Below, piece after piece: positions 8,513-16,952 of a stretch of 64,000 nucleotides of DNA. A program made the translations under genes and the position numbers. Source of the DNA: Verrucomicrobiaceae bacterium (GTDB taxonomy: Bacteria; Verrucomicrobiota; Verrucomicrobiia; Verrucomicrobiales; Verrucomicrobiaceae); NCBI GenBank assembly GCA_024232965.1, contig JACKQF010000001.1:248001-312000 (forward strand), written 5' to 3'. The notes under the pieces are model-generated. The model searched no databases, was not told the origin of the DNA, and worked only from the letters and a program-made list of their open reading frames with translations. Positions within the stretch are counted from its first letter, which is position 1; each line of letters starts with the position of its first letter.

Positions 8513-9520
8513 GTGCATGCGGCAGCTGTGGGCGGAGAAACCGGCGCCGAAGCTGACGAGCCAGAGGTCGTTGGGCGTTTGGCCGTTTTGGCTTAGCGCT
8601 AGCTCTAGGGCGTGGAGGACCGAGGGGCTGCTCATGTTGCCTCGGGTGCGGAGGACTTCGGTGGATTCGGTCAGCGGGTGATCAGGGAGTTGGTCGCGGA
8701 TGGCGGCGAGGACGTCGCGACCGCCAGTGTGGGTGATGATGGGGGCTCCGTGGCCTGTCTGGGCGTAGAGGTCCTTCACTGCTTGGCCGGCGATTTCGGG
8801 GACGGCGCGGTGGAGCTGGTTGCAGAGTTTCCCATCGCGGTTCACAAAGCGGATTTTTTCACGCTCGGCAGGGAGGTGGACGGTGGTGAAGGTGTCCATT
8901 TGCCAACCTGCGTCTTTTTCCCCACCGAGGACGACGGCGGCGGCCCCATCGCCAAACAGGCAGAGGCTGATGAGGACACCGGGATCATCGCTGATGTAAA
9001 AAGCAGCGGAGCAGACCTCTACGGCAACGACCCCGACGCGATGGGTGGGGTGGGCGGAGAGGTAGTTGCTGGCGGCGCGGAGCGTGGGGATGGCTGCGCC
9101 GCAGCCTGCACCTGTATTGTCTGACAAGAAACAGTGGGCGGGCAGATCGAGCTCCTCGGCGATGTGACTGCTGAGACCGGGGCAGAGGTAGCCGGTGCAG
9201 GTGCACACAAAAAGGGCGTCCAGCGTGGGGGCATCGGCTCGTGCCATGGCATCACGCAGGGCAGTGCCGCCGAGCTTGCGGGCCTCGCGCTCATAGGTCT
9301 CGCTGAGCCCTTGGGCGTTGCGGTCAAAAACGTCCTCAAGGCGGTCGGTGCAGAAGTGCCGGGAATCGATGCCATTGCTGCCCATGAGGACTTTTTCCAG
9401 CATGGAGACGGAGCGTGGCTTCAGGTCGCGGATGGCGGGCGCTGCCTGCAGAGATTGCCAGCACTCTGCCTGACTCCAGGATTGGGGGGGGACGGCAGTG
9501 GCAAGGGCGAGGAGCTGCAT
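8504..9520 (-). CDS. Type III polyketide synthase (chalcone/alkylpyrone synthase family)
   Basis: Condenses an acyl-CoA starter with malonyl-CoA units to make alkylpyrones, alkylresorcinols or related compounds. Starting at the ATG at 9520 gives 338 residues. The catalytic triad is complete: Cys140 (TGAGCGAAIP), His263 (ITHTGG) and Asn294 (RGNMSS); the GDGAAA motif is at 189-194. Homology begins at MQLLALATAVPP, so the longer upstream frame is rejected. It is the third gene of a minus-strand cluster with an FAD oxidoreductase and a methyltransferase, the partners expected to tailor the product. The gene end runs into the minisatellite at 8491-8512, so the array may have altered the extreme C-terminus. 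Confidence 0.93.
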   Translation of the reverse strand: MQLLALATAVPPQSWSQAECWQSLQAAPAIRDLKPRSVSMLEKVLMGSNGIDSRHFCTDRLEDVFDRNAQGLSETYEREARKLGGTALRDAMARADAPTLDALFVCTCTGYLCPGLSSHIAEELDLPAHCFLSDNTGAGCGAAIPTLRAASNYLSAHPTHRVGVVAVEVCSAAFYISDDPGVLISLCLFGDGAAAVVLGGEKDAGWQMDTFTTVHLPAEREKIRFVNRDGKLCNQLHRAVPEIAGQAVKDLYAQTGHGAPIITHTGGRDVLAAIRDQLPDHPLTESTEVLRTRGNMSSPSVLHALELALSQNGQTPNDLWLVSFGAGFSAHSCRMHRS

Positions 9521-9545
9521 GTGTTTGAGATGTCTGGGGCGGAGG

Positions 9546-10568
9546 TTAGCGGAGCTTGCGATAGAGCGTGTCAAAGCGGACGCAACCGCTGCGCAGGAGA
9601 AAGGGCACGATGCGCCTGCCCCAGGGCCGGAGCAAGACCGTTTGCAGGGCACGCGCCCAGCGTAGGCGTGAGGCAAAAAGCCGCTGCTGGGTGTCCATCA
9701 CATCGTCGCGAGTCTGGGACCATTCACGCTGGCTGCGGCTCCAAGCGACCAGCGAAGGGACCGCGGCCAGCGCGCCCTGGAAGGCCATGGTCATGCCGTT
9801 GCCGGTAAAGGGTGGGATCATCACGGCGGCATCGCCAATGCGCAGGCGCTGGTCCTTTGCCATCTGCCAGCCGAGTGAAAAGTGGGTGACGCCCTTCAGT
9901 GAGTCTCGATCACAGGTGGCGGCTTCGAGTCTTTTGGCGAGGTTTGGCAGACCGACCTGCCGCACTGCGGTGGTGAGGGCTGAGGCGTCCGGGGAGTCCG
10001 AGCTGAGCGGGGTGCTGCGCTGGAAGAGGCCGCAGACGTTGATGCGTCGGTTTTCAATGCGAGTCAGCCCGACGTAGCCGCCGTCGGAGAGATGAACCTC
10101 CAGATCTGCGGCGATTTCCAAGTGCTCAAAGTGTGCCTTCAGGCCGATCCAGTCGCCGTCTTGTTTGACCCGACCGCTGGCCCAGACGGTGCCTTCGGCG
10201 TCATGGGTGCAGCGCTGGCCGCAAATGAGTTCGCCGCCCAAGTCTTGGAATTGCCCTGCAAGGGCGAGGTCCAACTGATGGCGGCTGATGCCGTGGGCGG
10301 CCTCTGGCAGGGCGTGCTGGAGGAGGGGGCGCTCGGCATCGAACCAAGCCGTAGTGCGATGTTGGGCAGCCGTACTGAAGGCGGCGTCAATGCCGAGGGC
10401 GCTGAGTTCTTCCGGGCGAATGCCTGACACGAATTCCCCGCAAACGCGATGTCTTGGGTAGCTGGTCGCCTCCAGAATCTGCACGGGGACGTCTTGGCGA
10501 CGCAATGCGATGCCAAGTGAGAGTCCTGCGAGCCCGCCGCCTGCGATGGTCACCCGCCGCGCTGTCAT
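9546..10568 (-). CDS. FAD-dependent oxidoreductase (geranylgeranyl reductase/hydroxylase-like)
   Basis: A 340-residue flavoprotein. The N-terminal Rossmann motif GGGLAGLSLG (residues 10-19) binds the ADP of FAD. An RVCGEFVSG segment (about 41-49) and a C-terminal GDAAVMIPPFTGNGM motif are typical of the PHBH-fold family that includes geranylgeranyl reductases and aromatic or halogenating monooxygenases. The start is fixed by an ATGA overlap with the upstream methyltransferase stop (10565-10568), implying translational coupling. It lies 25 bp before the type III PKS start, so it probably oxidises or reduces the polyketide product. The substrate is not known. Confidence 0.85.
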   Translation of the reverse strand: MTARRVTIAGGGLAGLSLGIALRRQDVPVQILEATSYPRHRVCGEFVSGIRPEELSALGIDAAFSTAAQHRTTAWFDAERPLLQHALPEAAHGISRHQLDLALAGQFQDLGGELICGQRCTHDAEGTVWASGRVKQDGDWIGLKAHFEHLEIAADLEVHLSDGGYVGLTRIENRRINVCGLFQRSTPLSSDSPDASALTTAVRQVGLPNLAKRLEAATCDRDSLKGVTHFSLGWQMAKDQRLRIGDAAVMIPPFTGNGMTMAFQGALAAVPSLVAWSRSQREWSQTRDDVMDTQQRLFASRLRWARALQTVLLRPWGRRIVPFLLRSGCVRFDTLYRKLR

Positions 10569-11212
10569 GAGGGAACTGATGTCATGCGATACGCGCCGAG
10601 CAACGTCATCGACGTGACATTCTGCCATTCACCTAGGCCGAGGAAGCTCGGGAGTTCATCCCCTTTGAATCCGGCGCGGATACTGGTGATCATGTCGTGG
10701 CCGGTGACCCAGTTGAGGTCTGCGAGGCCGGTCAGTAGCGCGCCCTGGGCTTCGTGAAGGCGACGCCGGGCGGGCTCGGATGCGATCAGGCAGCGTGTGG
10801 ATTGGCGCAGGCACTGCCCGATGGATGCCAGCCCATCTGTGTGGAAGTGGTGGAGAAAAAGATTCGCGATGACGAGATCCGCCCCCTGCCAGTGGGCGGC
10901 ATCCAAGACATCGCCCTGGCACCAATGCGCGCCCGCAGGCCAATCGATCGGCGGCGGGGCGAGATCGATCGCGTGATAGCAATCGGCCGGGACGACGCTG
11001 TCTTTGATCAGGCTGCGGGCCAGACCGCCATCGCCCGCTCCAAGTTCCATCACCTGCCACCCCGATTGCCAATGCCGCTGCACCTGCCGGGCAATCCAGC
11101 GATGATTTCCCATGATCCCATTGATCAAGCGCAGGTCCGCCCGACTGCGGATCGCGTCGGGGTGATCGGCTGGTAGTTCGTCGAGGTATTCGGGGGCAAC
11201 TTCGCGGTTCAT
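10565..11212 (-). CDS. SAM-dependent methyltransferase (class I)
   Basis: A 215-residue methyltransferase with the SAM-binding glycine-rich loop MELGAGDGG at 55-63 and an acidic post-II region (AIDLAPPP). The NLFLHHF segment near 115 is the usual motif IV/V area. It heads a three-gene minus-strand operon (methyltransferase, FAD oxidoreductase, type III PKS) and overlaps the next gene by ATGA. The context suggests O- or C-methylation of a phenolic or pyrone product, as for the methyltransferase partners of bacterial alkylpyrone synthases. That role is inferred from context rather than from specificity residues. Confidence 0.82.
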   Translation of the reverse strand: MNREVAPEYLDELPADHPDAIRSRADLRLINGIMGNHRWIARQVQRHWQSGWQVMELGAGDGGLARSLIKDSVVPADCYHAIDLAPPPIDWPAGAHWCQGDVLDAAHWQGADLVIANLFLHHFHTDGLASIGQCLRQSTRCLIASEPARRRLHEAQGALLTGLADLNWVTGHDMITSIRAGFKGDELPSFLGLGEWQNVTSMTLLGAYRMTSVPS

Positions 11213-11301
11213 GTTTGAGCGATGAGTGATCGATCGTCAGTGGGGAGCGGTGGAGTGGTGAGTGAGGCAGATCTTGTCCGTTCCAACGAACCGCTCCCAC
11301 C

Positions 11302-11715
11302 TCAATCGCCGCCACGGACTCGACCGCGTCCACGCTTCACTTCCGAGCGTTCGCGTTTGGTCTTGAGGATTTTTTCCTGAAGGCCACGCGGGCGGGGGCG
11401 GCTCTGGCGGCGTTTTTTCTCACGCTCGTTCTGTTCGGCCAGCTTGGCTTCTTGTTTTTGGGTCTGGAGTCGGTCGCAGAGTTCGACGCGTGCCCAGTAG
11501 CGGTTCTGGGTCTGGCTGCGCTCCTTTTGGCAGCGGATCTCGGTGCCGGTGGGGAGATGGCGGAGAACGACGGTGGAGGAGGTCTTGTTGATCTTTTGAC
11601 CACCCGCGCCAGTGCCACGGGTGAAGGTCTCGTCGAGATCCTCATCGCGGATGCCGAGCTTGCGCATTCGTTTCGCCAGCGCATCGTCTATGTCTAGTCC
11701 AGCCATGAGGGCCAT
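11302..11715 (-). CDS. GGQ-motif peptide chain release factor-like protein (ArfB-type)
   Basis: A 137-residue single-domain protein. The catalytic GGQ is at 38-40 in GTGAGGQKINKTSS, the signature of class I release factors, and a Lys/Arg-rich tail follows (about 95-137). There is no codon-recognition domain. ArfB (YaeJ) proteins with this layout hydrolyse peptidyl-tRNA on stalled ribosomes, the basic tail sitting in the empty mRNA channel. The family usually has GPGGQ; here Ala replaces Pro. An in-frame ATG at 11706 is an equally good start. It is divergent from the flavin-binding gene 46 bp away. Confidence 0.8.
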   Translation of the reverse strand: MALMAGLDIDDALAKRMRKLGIRDEDLDETFTRGTGAGGQKINKTSSTVVLRHLPTGTEIRCQKERSQTQNRYWARVELCDRLQTQKQEAKLAEQNEREKKRRQSRPRPRGLQEKILKTKRERSEVKRGRGRVRGGD

Positions 11716-11761
11716 AGTCGGTCTGACTGGACGCAGGTCAAACGTATCTGTCTTTACTCCG

Positions 11762-12238
11762 ATGAAAACCGAGCACGCTAAAATCCTTCGTCATCTCCTC
11801 AATCACAAGCGGCAGGCGTCATTGGCGACTGTACAGGATGGGCAGCCTTATGCATCGATGGTGGCGTTTGTGGCGGAGCCTGAGTGGGGTGGCTTTTTGA
11901 TGCTGCTGAGCGGGCAGAGCCCCCACACGCGGCATTTGCTGGCGGAGCCTCGCGCCTCGCTGATGGTGTGCGAGGCGGAGCAGTCGGACACTGAGGATGT
12001 GCAGACCCTGCCGCGAGTGTCTCTGCAAGGTCGGGTGGAAAGGGTGGGGCGGGATGATCCTGCGTGGTCAGCGGTGGCGGCGTCTTATTTGCATAAGCTG
12101 CCGAATGCAGAGCTGTTCCTACAGTTGGGTGACTTTGCGTTTTTCCGTCTGGTTCCGGAGAGCGGGCGGTTGGTGGCGGGGTTTGCGCAGACAGTGAATC
12201 TTACGCCGGAAGTTCTGCGTTCAGTGGTGGCATCCTGA
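11762..12238 (+). CDS. Pyridoxamine 5'-phosphate oxidase-like / HugZ-type flavin-binding protein
   Basis: A 158-residue split-barrel protein. The opening MKTEHAKILRHLLNHKRQAS, then LATVQDGQPYASMVAF and LLSGQSPHTRHLLAEPRASL, matches the PNPOx-like FMN-binding fold of the HugZ (heme utilisation) group. The C-terminal FRLVPESGRLVAGFAQ segment is also typical. Such proteins bind FMN or heme; the biological substrate here is not evident. The start at 11762 is set by homology, as the frame upstream is a shadow of the GGQ gene. The next gene begins 13 bp downstream. Confidence 0.8.
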   Translation: MKTEHAKILRHLLNHKRQASLATVQDGQPYASMVAFVAEPEWGGFLMLLSGQSPHTRHLLAEPRASLMVCEAEQSDTEDVQTLPRVSLQGRVERVGRDDPAWSAVAASYLHKLPNAELFLQLGDFAFFRLVPESGRLVAGFAQTVNLTPEVLRSVVAS

Positions 12239-12251
12239 GTGGACAAGGCGG

Positions 12252-12959
12252 TTGGACGTGCCACTCTGCGATCTCTTGAAACCTTTTCTAAATCTGGCGC
12301 AGGCCACAACCGCAGGTGGTGCTGAGCTCTCGCTGCACTCTCACGATACGCACTTTTATCTGCGGGCAAATCGGCAGCCGTTGATGGGCACGAATGCTTC
12401 GGAGTCGGAGATGGTGCTGGCGAGCCTGGCCTGTGGGCGTCTACAAGGAATGGCTGGGGCGCGGGTGCTGATCGGTGGGCTGGGGTTTGGCTTTAGCTTG
12501 CGCCGCGTGCTCGAACTGGTGCCGGCGGATGCGGTAGTGCATGTGGCAGAGTTGGTCCCGGAAGTGGTGGCCTGGAATCGCGAATATCTTGGCGCGGTGA
12601 ATGGGCAATTGCTGGAGGATGCTCGGGTGCAGGTCTTTGTGCAGGATGTCTTTGAGGTCCTGAAAAAGGGCGCTGCGGCTCCGTATGATGCCATCCTGCT
12701 GGATGTGGACAATGGCCCGATCGCGATGGTCGATGGGAAGAATGATCGGCTCTACGACACGCATGGCTTTGCGGTAGTGCGGGCGGCGCTCGCTCCAGGG
12801 GCGCTGGTGGCTTATTGGTCGGCCAAGGATGATCGTCCGTTTGTGAAGCGCCTGATCAAAGACGGCTTTCGCGTGGAGACCATCCAGGCCAAGGCCTATG
12901 CGCAGGCCAAGAAGGCGACGCATCGAATCTTCGTCGCGAAGCTAGACGTCGCTGAATAG
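12252..12959 (+). CDS. Spermidine synthase-like protein
   Basis: A 235-residue Rossmann-fold protein. The segment ARVLIGGLGFGFSLRRVL (about 70-87) is the nucleotide-binding loop, VAELVPEVVAWNREYLG is the acidic strand 2 region, and AILLDVDNGP (about 145-154) corresponds to the catalytic-aspartate loop of polyamine synthases. There is no N-terminal polyamine-synthase beta-domain of normal size, so the true substrate is open; many such short homologues are unassigned. The frame opens with TTG at 12252; a GTG at 12258 is possible. It is likely co-transcribed with the preceding gene. Confidence 0.75.
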   Translation: MDVPLCDLLKPFLNLAQATTAGGAELSLHSHDTHFYLRANRQPLMGTNASESEMVLASLACGRLQGMAGARVLIGGLGFGFSLRRVLELVPADAVVHVAELVPEVVAWNREYLGAVNGQLLEDARVQVFVQDVFEVLKKGAAAPYDAILLDVDNGPIAMVDGKNDRLYDTHGFAVVRAALAPGALVAYWSAKDDRPFVKRLIKDGFRVETIQAKAYAQAKKATHRIFVAKLDVAE

Positions 12960-13025
12960 TCTGGGCGGGGGCTTTGCTGGACTTGACCGGGGGGATGGAT
13001 CGTTGGACGGTGGCGTCTTTGAATC

Positions 13026-13877
13026 ATGAGTGATCCTGCCGCATCTTTCTCTCCCGCCGTCGTCGCCTGCCTGGGGCCGGAGGGTAGCTTCTCGTATCTG
13101 CTGACGGAGATGCGCTTCCCCGGTGTGCCGGTGCGGCCTCTGGCGAATGTGGGCGAGGTCTTTGACCTGATGGCGGCTGACCCTTCTGCAATGGGCATCG
13201 TGCCGATCGAAAACTCTTCCGGTGGGTTCATCATCGATACGGTGGATCGCCTGGTCGATGAACGCACGTCGGTGCGCATCGTTGAAGAATTAACGCTGAA
13301 CGTGAAGTTGGCGCTGCTCGGGAAAACCGGTGCTCCGATTGAGGTGATCTATTCCCACGCGATGCCGTTCTTCCACTCGGACGCTTGGCTGCGCGAAAAT
13401 TATCCCCAGGCGAGGAGGGTCGCGAAGGCCAGCACAGCTATCTCCGCTGCGTTGGCGGCCGAGGAGAGTGGCGCGGCAGCGATCGGTCCACGGCAGAATG
13501 CACAACGTCATGGGCTGGACATCCTGCACTACCCGATTGCCGGGGAAGTGCCGAACATTACGCAGTTTTTCCTGGTCGGGCACGAAGAAAACGCGGCATC
13601 AGCGGATCATGACCGGACGGCGCTGGTGGTGGATCTGCCAGATCGTCCGGGGAGCCTGTGCCGCTTTCTGACTCCGCTGAGCGATGCGGGGGTGAACATG
13701 AAGCGGTTGGAATCACGGCCGCTGCGTGGGCAACCGAACAAGTATCGCTTTTACATCGAGATTGAGGGCTCGCCAGCCCGGCCTGAAGTGGCCAGCGCGC
13801 TGGAGAGGACTCGCGCCGACGGTGCGAATGTCCGCAGCCTCGGCTCCTATTGCAGTGGGAAGGCCTTTGAGTCGTGA
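13026..13877 (+). CDS. pheA: Prephenate dehydratase
   Basis: Converts prephenate to phenylpyruvate in phenylalanine synthesis. The 283-residue protein has GPEGSFS (17-23), PIENSSGG (60-67) and KASTAISAA (134-142) in the periplasmic-binding-like catalytic domain. A C-terminal ACT domain (about 198-275) holds the ESRP phenylalanine-sensing motif at 229-232. There is no chorismate mutase domain, which must come from another gene. The usual TRF catalytic motif reads T179-Q180-F181 here; the catalytic threonine is kept but Arg is Gln. The start ATG follows a leader without a Shine-Dalgarno sequence. Confidence 0.92.
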   Translation: MSDPAASFSPAVVACLGPEGSFSYLLTEMRFPGVPVRPLANVGEVFDLMAADPSAMGIVPIENSSGGFIIDTVDRLVDERTSVRIVEELTLNVKLALLGKTGAPIEVIYSHAMPFFHSDAWLRENYPQARRVAKASTAISAALAAEESGAAAIGPRQNAQRHGLDILHYPIAGEVPNITQFFLVGHEENAASADHDRTALVVDLPDRPGSLCRFLTPLSDAGVNMKRLESRPLRGQPNKYRFYIEIEGSPARPEVASALERTRADGANVRSLGSYCSGKAFES

Positions 13878-13943
13878 TCTGACCTGAACAATTCCATTGC
13901 GCGTGCAGCGCCTGCTGCCATGCTGCTGCCCAATCGGTTCCCT

Positions 13944-14444
13944 ATGCAATCTCTCTTCCGCCTCCTGTTCCTCGGCACTGCGCTTCTGTTCATCACGCAG
14001 TGCGCGTCGTCTCCAGACGTCAGTCTCTTGGTTAATCAGCGTCGCGCTGAGATTGCAGCGGAGGCCCCGGGCGACTACTTCATCGGCCGTCGGTTTTTTA
14101 TCGAGCGCACTCACTTCTGGGGCTATCTGCGTCGTCCGCAGCAAGACTGGCAGTCGTCGAAGTTGGTGATCTTCAACGAGAGCAAAATGCGTGCTCCTGA
14201 CCGTCTGCCAGAAATGCCGACGGGCACTGAGATGGCCTATGGCTACGACCACAATCGCGAGTATCGCATTTGGGGCCGCTTCACGGGTCGCAAGATCTAT
14301 GATCCAAACAGTGACTTGGCGCTGCCGGAGTTCGAGCTTCAACGTGCGGAAATCAAGAACCAGTCCCCCGGCTGGCTCTTCACGCCCAAGGAGCGATTCA
14401 ACGGCTATCAACTGCTGCGCGTCGAACCTGAAGCAACACCGTAA
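13944..14444 (+). CDS. Lipoprotein of unknown function
   Basis: A 166-residue protein with a signal peptide and a lipobox-like LFITQC ending at Cys20. The mature part carries YFIGRRFFIERTHFWGYLRRP and a tryptophan/tyrosine-rich C-terminus but no family motif I recognise. An earlier ATG at 13920 adds eight residues; the start at 13944 gives the more compact signal peptide. Its stop overlaps the next start (TAATG at 14442-14446), so the two secreted proteins are translationally coupled and probably act together. Confidence 0.7.
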   Translation: MQSLFRLLFLGTALLFITQCASSPDVSLLVNQRRAEIAAEAPGDYFIGRRFFIERTHFWGYLRRPQQDWQSSKLVIFNESKMRAPDRLPEMPTGTEMAYGYDHNREYRIWGRFTGRKIYDPNSDLALPEFELQRAEIKNQSPGWLFTPKERFNGYQLLRVEPEATP

Positions 14445-14962
14445 TGTGGAATTGGCGGATTTGGGTTGGGGCATTGCTGGCGGGGATCACGATGCAGACT
14501 TCATCGCTCGGTGATGAGGCACTGCGACCCGATCAGATGGTGGAGGAGCAAACGGCTCGTGCGCTCTGCTATCGTTTCCTCAAAGATGTGGGCAATGCAG
14601 AGTGGCTTAAGGTCGAGGGCAGCCTGACGCCGGCTCGGCGGGAACTGCTTGCTGATACGAAGAAGCATCTGACGGATTTTACGGCTGCGACTGCCGATGC
14701 GCCAAGGTTTGTTCCCTTCGAAACGGCGTGCGAGATCGTCTTTCGCCTCGATACGACCAGGAAGGTCGCCTATGTCCAATTGACGTTTGCTGACGAGGGC
14801 AAGAAGGCGCACACGCTGTTCTTCAAGTTGGTGAAGAGCTCCATGGATCTCGTGGGGCGCAACTTCGAAAGCTGGGGCATTGATACCGTTTTCCCATCGC
14901 GCCTGGATCGTTTTTTCCTCTGGGCTGAAGGACGCGATGCAGCGATCGCTGCGGAACGTTAG
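14444..14962 (+). CDS. Secreted protein of unknown function
   Basis: A 172-residue protein with an N-terminal signal peptide (WNWRIWVGALLAGITMQTSS, cleavage probably near 23). The mature region has a helix-rich start (QMVEEQTARALCYRFLKDVG) and a beta-like middle. I do not recognise the family. Its start overlaps the stop of the preceding lipoprotein gene, and its own stop overlaps the convergent DedA gene by four bases. Confidence 0.65.
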   Translation: MWNWRIWVGALLAGITMQTSSLGDEALRPDQMVEEQTARALCYRFLKDVGNAEWLKVEGSLTPARRELLADTKKHLTDFTAATADAPRFVPFETACEIVFRLDTTRKVAYVQLTFADEGKKAHTLFFKLVKSSMDLVGRNFESWGIDTVFPSRLDRFFLWAEGRDAAIAAER

Positions 14963-15621
14963 TTTTTACCTGCGGGGCGCTTGATCCAGCGGGTGGCGAT
15001 GGCCCAGAGGAGGATCGGCACGATGGCGCTGAGGGCGATGGCGAGGCCGGGGCGATCTTGGCCAAGGTGACCGATTGCGGCAAAGGCAAACCCGAGTGGT
15101 ACAGAACCGCAAACGAGCGACCCCAGATAGGTGCGCCACGGCATGCGAACGAGCCCGGCGAGACAGCTTACGGCCTCTGGCAGCACGGGCGTCCAGCGGG
15201 AAAGAGCGACGAGCCAACCGCCTTTTTGGGCAAAGAGTTCTTCCCCTCGTTGCAGACCGTCTGCACCTGCAATCCAATGGGCGGCAGGTCTGCCAAAAGC
15301 CCGGCAGAGTCCGTAGGCAACCACACCGGAGGTGATCGACCCGCCAGCGCTGATCAGACCGCCCCACCACCAGCCATAGCTGAGGCCGAGGGCGGACATG
15401 ACGACGGTGCTGGGAATGGGCAAAAGGATATCCCCGACGAGTAGGCCAATGCCCGCCAACCATGCCCATGCACCATACTGTGCCATCCACTGGCGCGTGC
15501 CTTCGAGGCTGAGGGCTCCGTCGAACCGTTCTCCCCAAATGAGGAACGGGATGATGATGAGGGCAAGCAGTACGCCGATGAGTGCGGCGAAGTGCCAGCC
15601 TGGGCGGGGTTTTTTATCCAT
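14959..15621 (-). CDS. DedA/VTT-domain inner-membrane protein
   Basis: A 220-residue polytopic protein with about five membrane segments. The GDILLPIPSTVVMSALG segment (about 63-79) and the RWTPVLPEAVSCLAGLVRMP segment (about 141-160) match the two re-entrant-loop motifs of the DedA/VTT (SNARE-associated) family, members of which act in lipid-carrier translocation and membrane homeostasis. The start overlaps the 3' end of thiE by eight bases on the same strand. Confidence 0.85.
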   Translation of the reverse strand: MDKKPRPGWHFAALIGVLLALIIIPFLIWGERFDGALSLEGTRQWMAQYGAWAWLAGIGLLVGDILLPIPSTVVMSALGLSYGWWWGGLISAGGSITSGVVAYGLCRAFGRPAAHWIAGADGLQRGEELFAQKGGWLVALSRWTPVLPEAVSCLAGLVRMPWRTYLGSLVCGSVPLGFAFAAIGHLGQDRPGLAIALSAIVPILLWAIATRWIKRPAGKN

Positions 15622-16246
15622 GGAGGAGACGGTTTTTCAGTTCGCGAACGCTCTCCTGAACATCGGGTGCCTGGAGGAATGCGGAAACGACGACCACACG
15701 CTGTGCCCCGGCATGCAGGACTTCATCGATGCGTGCAGGATTGACTCCGCCGATGCAATAGATGGGCAGTTGGACGAGGCGATGCACCTCTGCAATGTCG
15801 TGAATGCCGATGGGGACATAGTCGGGCTTTGTGCCGGTGGCGTAAAGCGGGCCAAAACCGATGTAGTCGGCGCCTTCCTCCTGCGCGGCGATTGCCTGGG
15901 CCAGAGAGTGGGTGGATTTGCCGACAAAACAGTCGGGGCCGACGATGGATCGCGCGTAGGCGACCGCGTCGTCATCTTGCCCGACATGGACGCCTTCGCT
16001 ACCGACAGAGGCGGCGACTTGGGGGTGATCGTTGATGACCAAGGGCACGCCGAGAGCGCGGGTGATTGGCAGCATTTGTAGCGCCAGTTCCTCCACATCA
16101 ACTGCGGGCAGTTTTTTGGCGCGAAGCTGCAAAATATCGACGCCACCTTCGCAAAGTGCGCGGGTCATGGCTGGGACGTCGTCCGCCCTGCAGTAACCGA
16201 GATCGACGATGCCGTAAAGACGGGCATTTTGGAGTGCAGTGAGCAT
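15614..16246 (-). CDS. thiE: Thiamine-phosphate synthase
   Basis: Joins the HMP-pyrophosphate and thiazole-phosphate moieties to give thiamine monophosphate. The 210-residue TIM barrel contains ILQLRAK near the N-terminus, LVINDHPQVA, VHVGQDD, FVGKSTHS, GFGPLYATGTK and CIGGVNP, each in the expected ThiE order. TenI-type relatives lacking synthase activity exist, but the pyrophosphate-binding loop GFGPLYATGTK is intact. The gene overlaps dedA by eight bases and follows the PIG-L gene on the same strand; the neighbours are not thiamine genes. Confidence 0.88.
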   Translation of the reverse strand: MLTALQNARLYGIVDLGYCRADDVPAMTRALCEGGVDILQLRAKKLPAVDVEELALQMLPITRALGVPLVINDHPQVAASVGSEGVHVGQDDDAVAYARSIVGPDCFVGKSTHSLAQAIAAQEEGADYIGFGPLYATGTKPDYVPIGIHDIAEVHRLVQLPIYCIGGVNPARIDEVLHAGAQRVVVVSAFLQAPDVQESVRELKNRLLHG

Positions 16247-16255
16247 CGGTGGAGA

Positions 16256-16945
16256 TCAGATTTCGACAGGCATGGGGCGCTGGCTACGCACGGCCTCTGC
16301 GTAGCGGACCCCGCAGGCGAGCCCGCGATAACGAGCTAGTGCAGTCTTGGTTTCCATGGCGGCATCGAGCGGTGCACCGGGGTCATAGGGTTGGTTGCGG
16401 ACAAAGGCCATCAGCCGGCCCAGCCACTCGCGCGATGATTCCCAGTCGGCGGTCACATCGACATAGGTGTCGGGCTCAAAGCCGATGGTGTGCCCGGGGC
16501 CGTTGTCATACCAAAAGACTCGAGAGGGGACGCGGGCATTTTCGACTCCGAGTAGACGGGCAGGCTGGTGGAGGGCGGCGTGGCAGATGGCGCTGGCGGC
16601 TTCGTGGTCGGGATGACGGTCGCGATTCCACAGCATGAAGGCGGTGTCGGGCTGGACTTCTGCGACGACCTCGGCGACGGCGCGTTTGGTTTCGAGCGTG
16701 GGTTCAAAGCCCATGCTGGAGTAGTTCAGGAAGCGCATCTCGATGCCACGCTCTTTCGCCAGTTGAATGGAGAGTTCGCGCAATCCTTGTTCGCGACCTT
16801 TGACCGGTGGCCAGTTTTTGTAGTTACCGATGAGGCTGAGGATGACGACGCGCTGATGCTTCCGCACTGCCTGCAAAAGAATACCGGGGATGCCGAAGGG
16901 ACAGTCGTCGTAGTGGGCGCCGAGGGCGAGGATGGTGCGAGTCAT
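16256..16945 (-). CDS. PIG-L family deacetylase
   Basis: A 229-residue LmbE-like metal-dependent deacetylase acting on N-acetylglucosaminyl or similar groups (as in bacillithiol, mycothiol and lincomycin pathways). The zinc site is visible as AHYDDCPFG (9-17, the usual PD replaced by YD) and RHPDHEAAS near 110. The GHTIGFEPDTYVDVT segment near 170 is the conserved FEPD/DVT C-terminal strand. The substrate is not defined by context. It sits 9 bp from the thiE start and 7 bp from the priA stop, suggesting one minus-strand operon from priA to dedA. Confidence 0.85.
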   Translation of the reverse strand: MTRTILALGAHYDDCPFGIPGILLQAVRKHQRVVILSLIGNYKNWPPVKGREQGLRELSIQLAKERGIEMRFLNYSSMGFEPTLETKRAVAEVVAEVQPDTAFMLWNRDRHPDHEAASAICHAALHQPARLLGVENARVPSRVFWYDNGPGHTIGFEPDTYVDVTADWESSREWLGRLMAFVRNQPYDPGAPLDAAMETKTALARYRGLACGVRYAEAVRSQRPMPVEI

Positions 16946-16952
16946 GATTCAA

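Noticed and set aside
8123..8681. Several long overlapping ORFs on both strands through the minisatellite
   Set aside because: The repeat unit is 44 bp, so similar Pro/Gly-rich texts appear in all frames. This is expected from a tandem repeat and is not evidence of coding.
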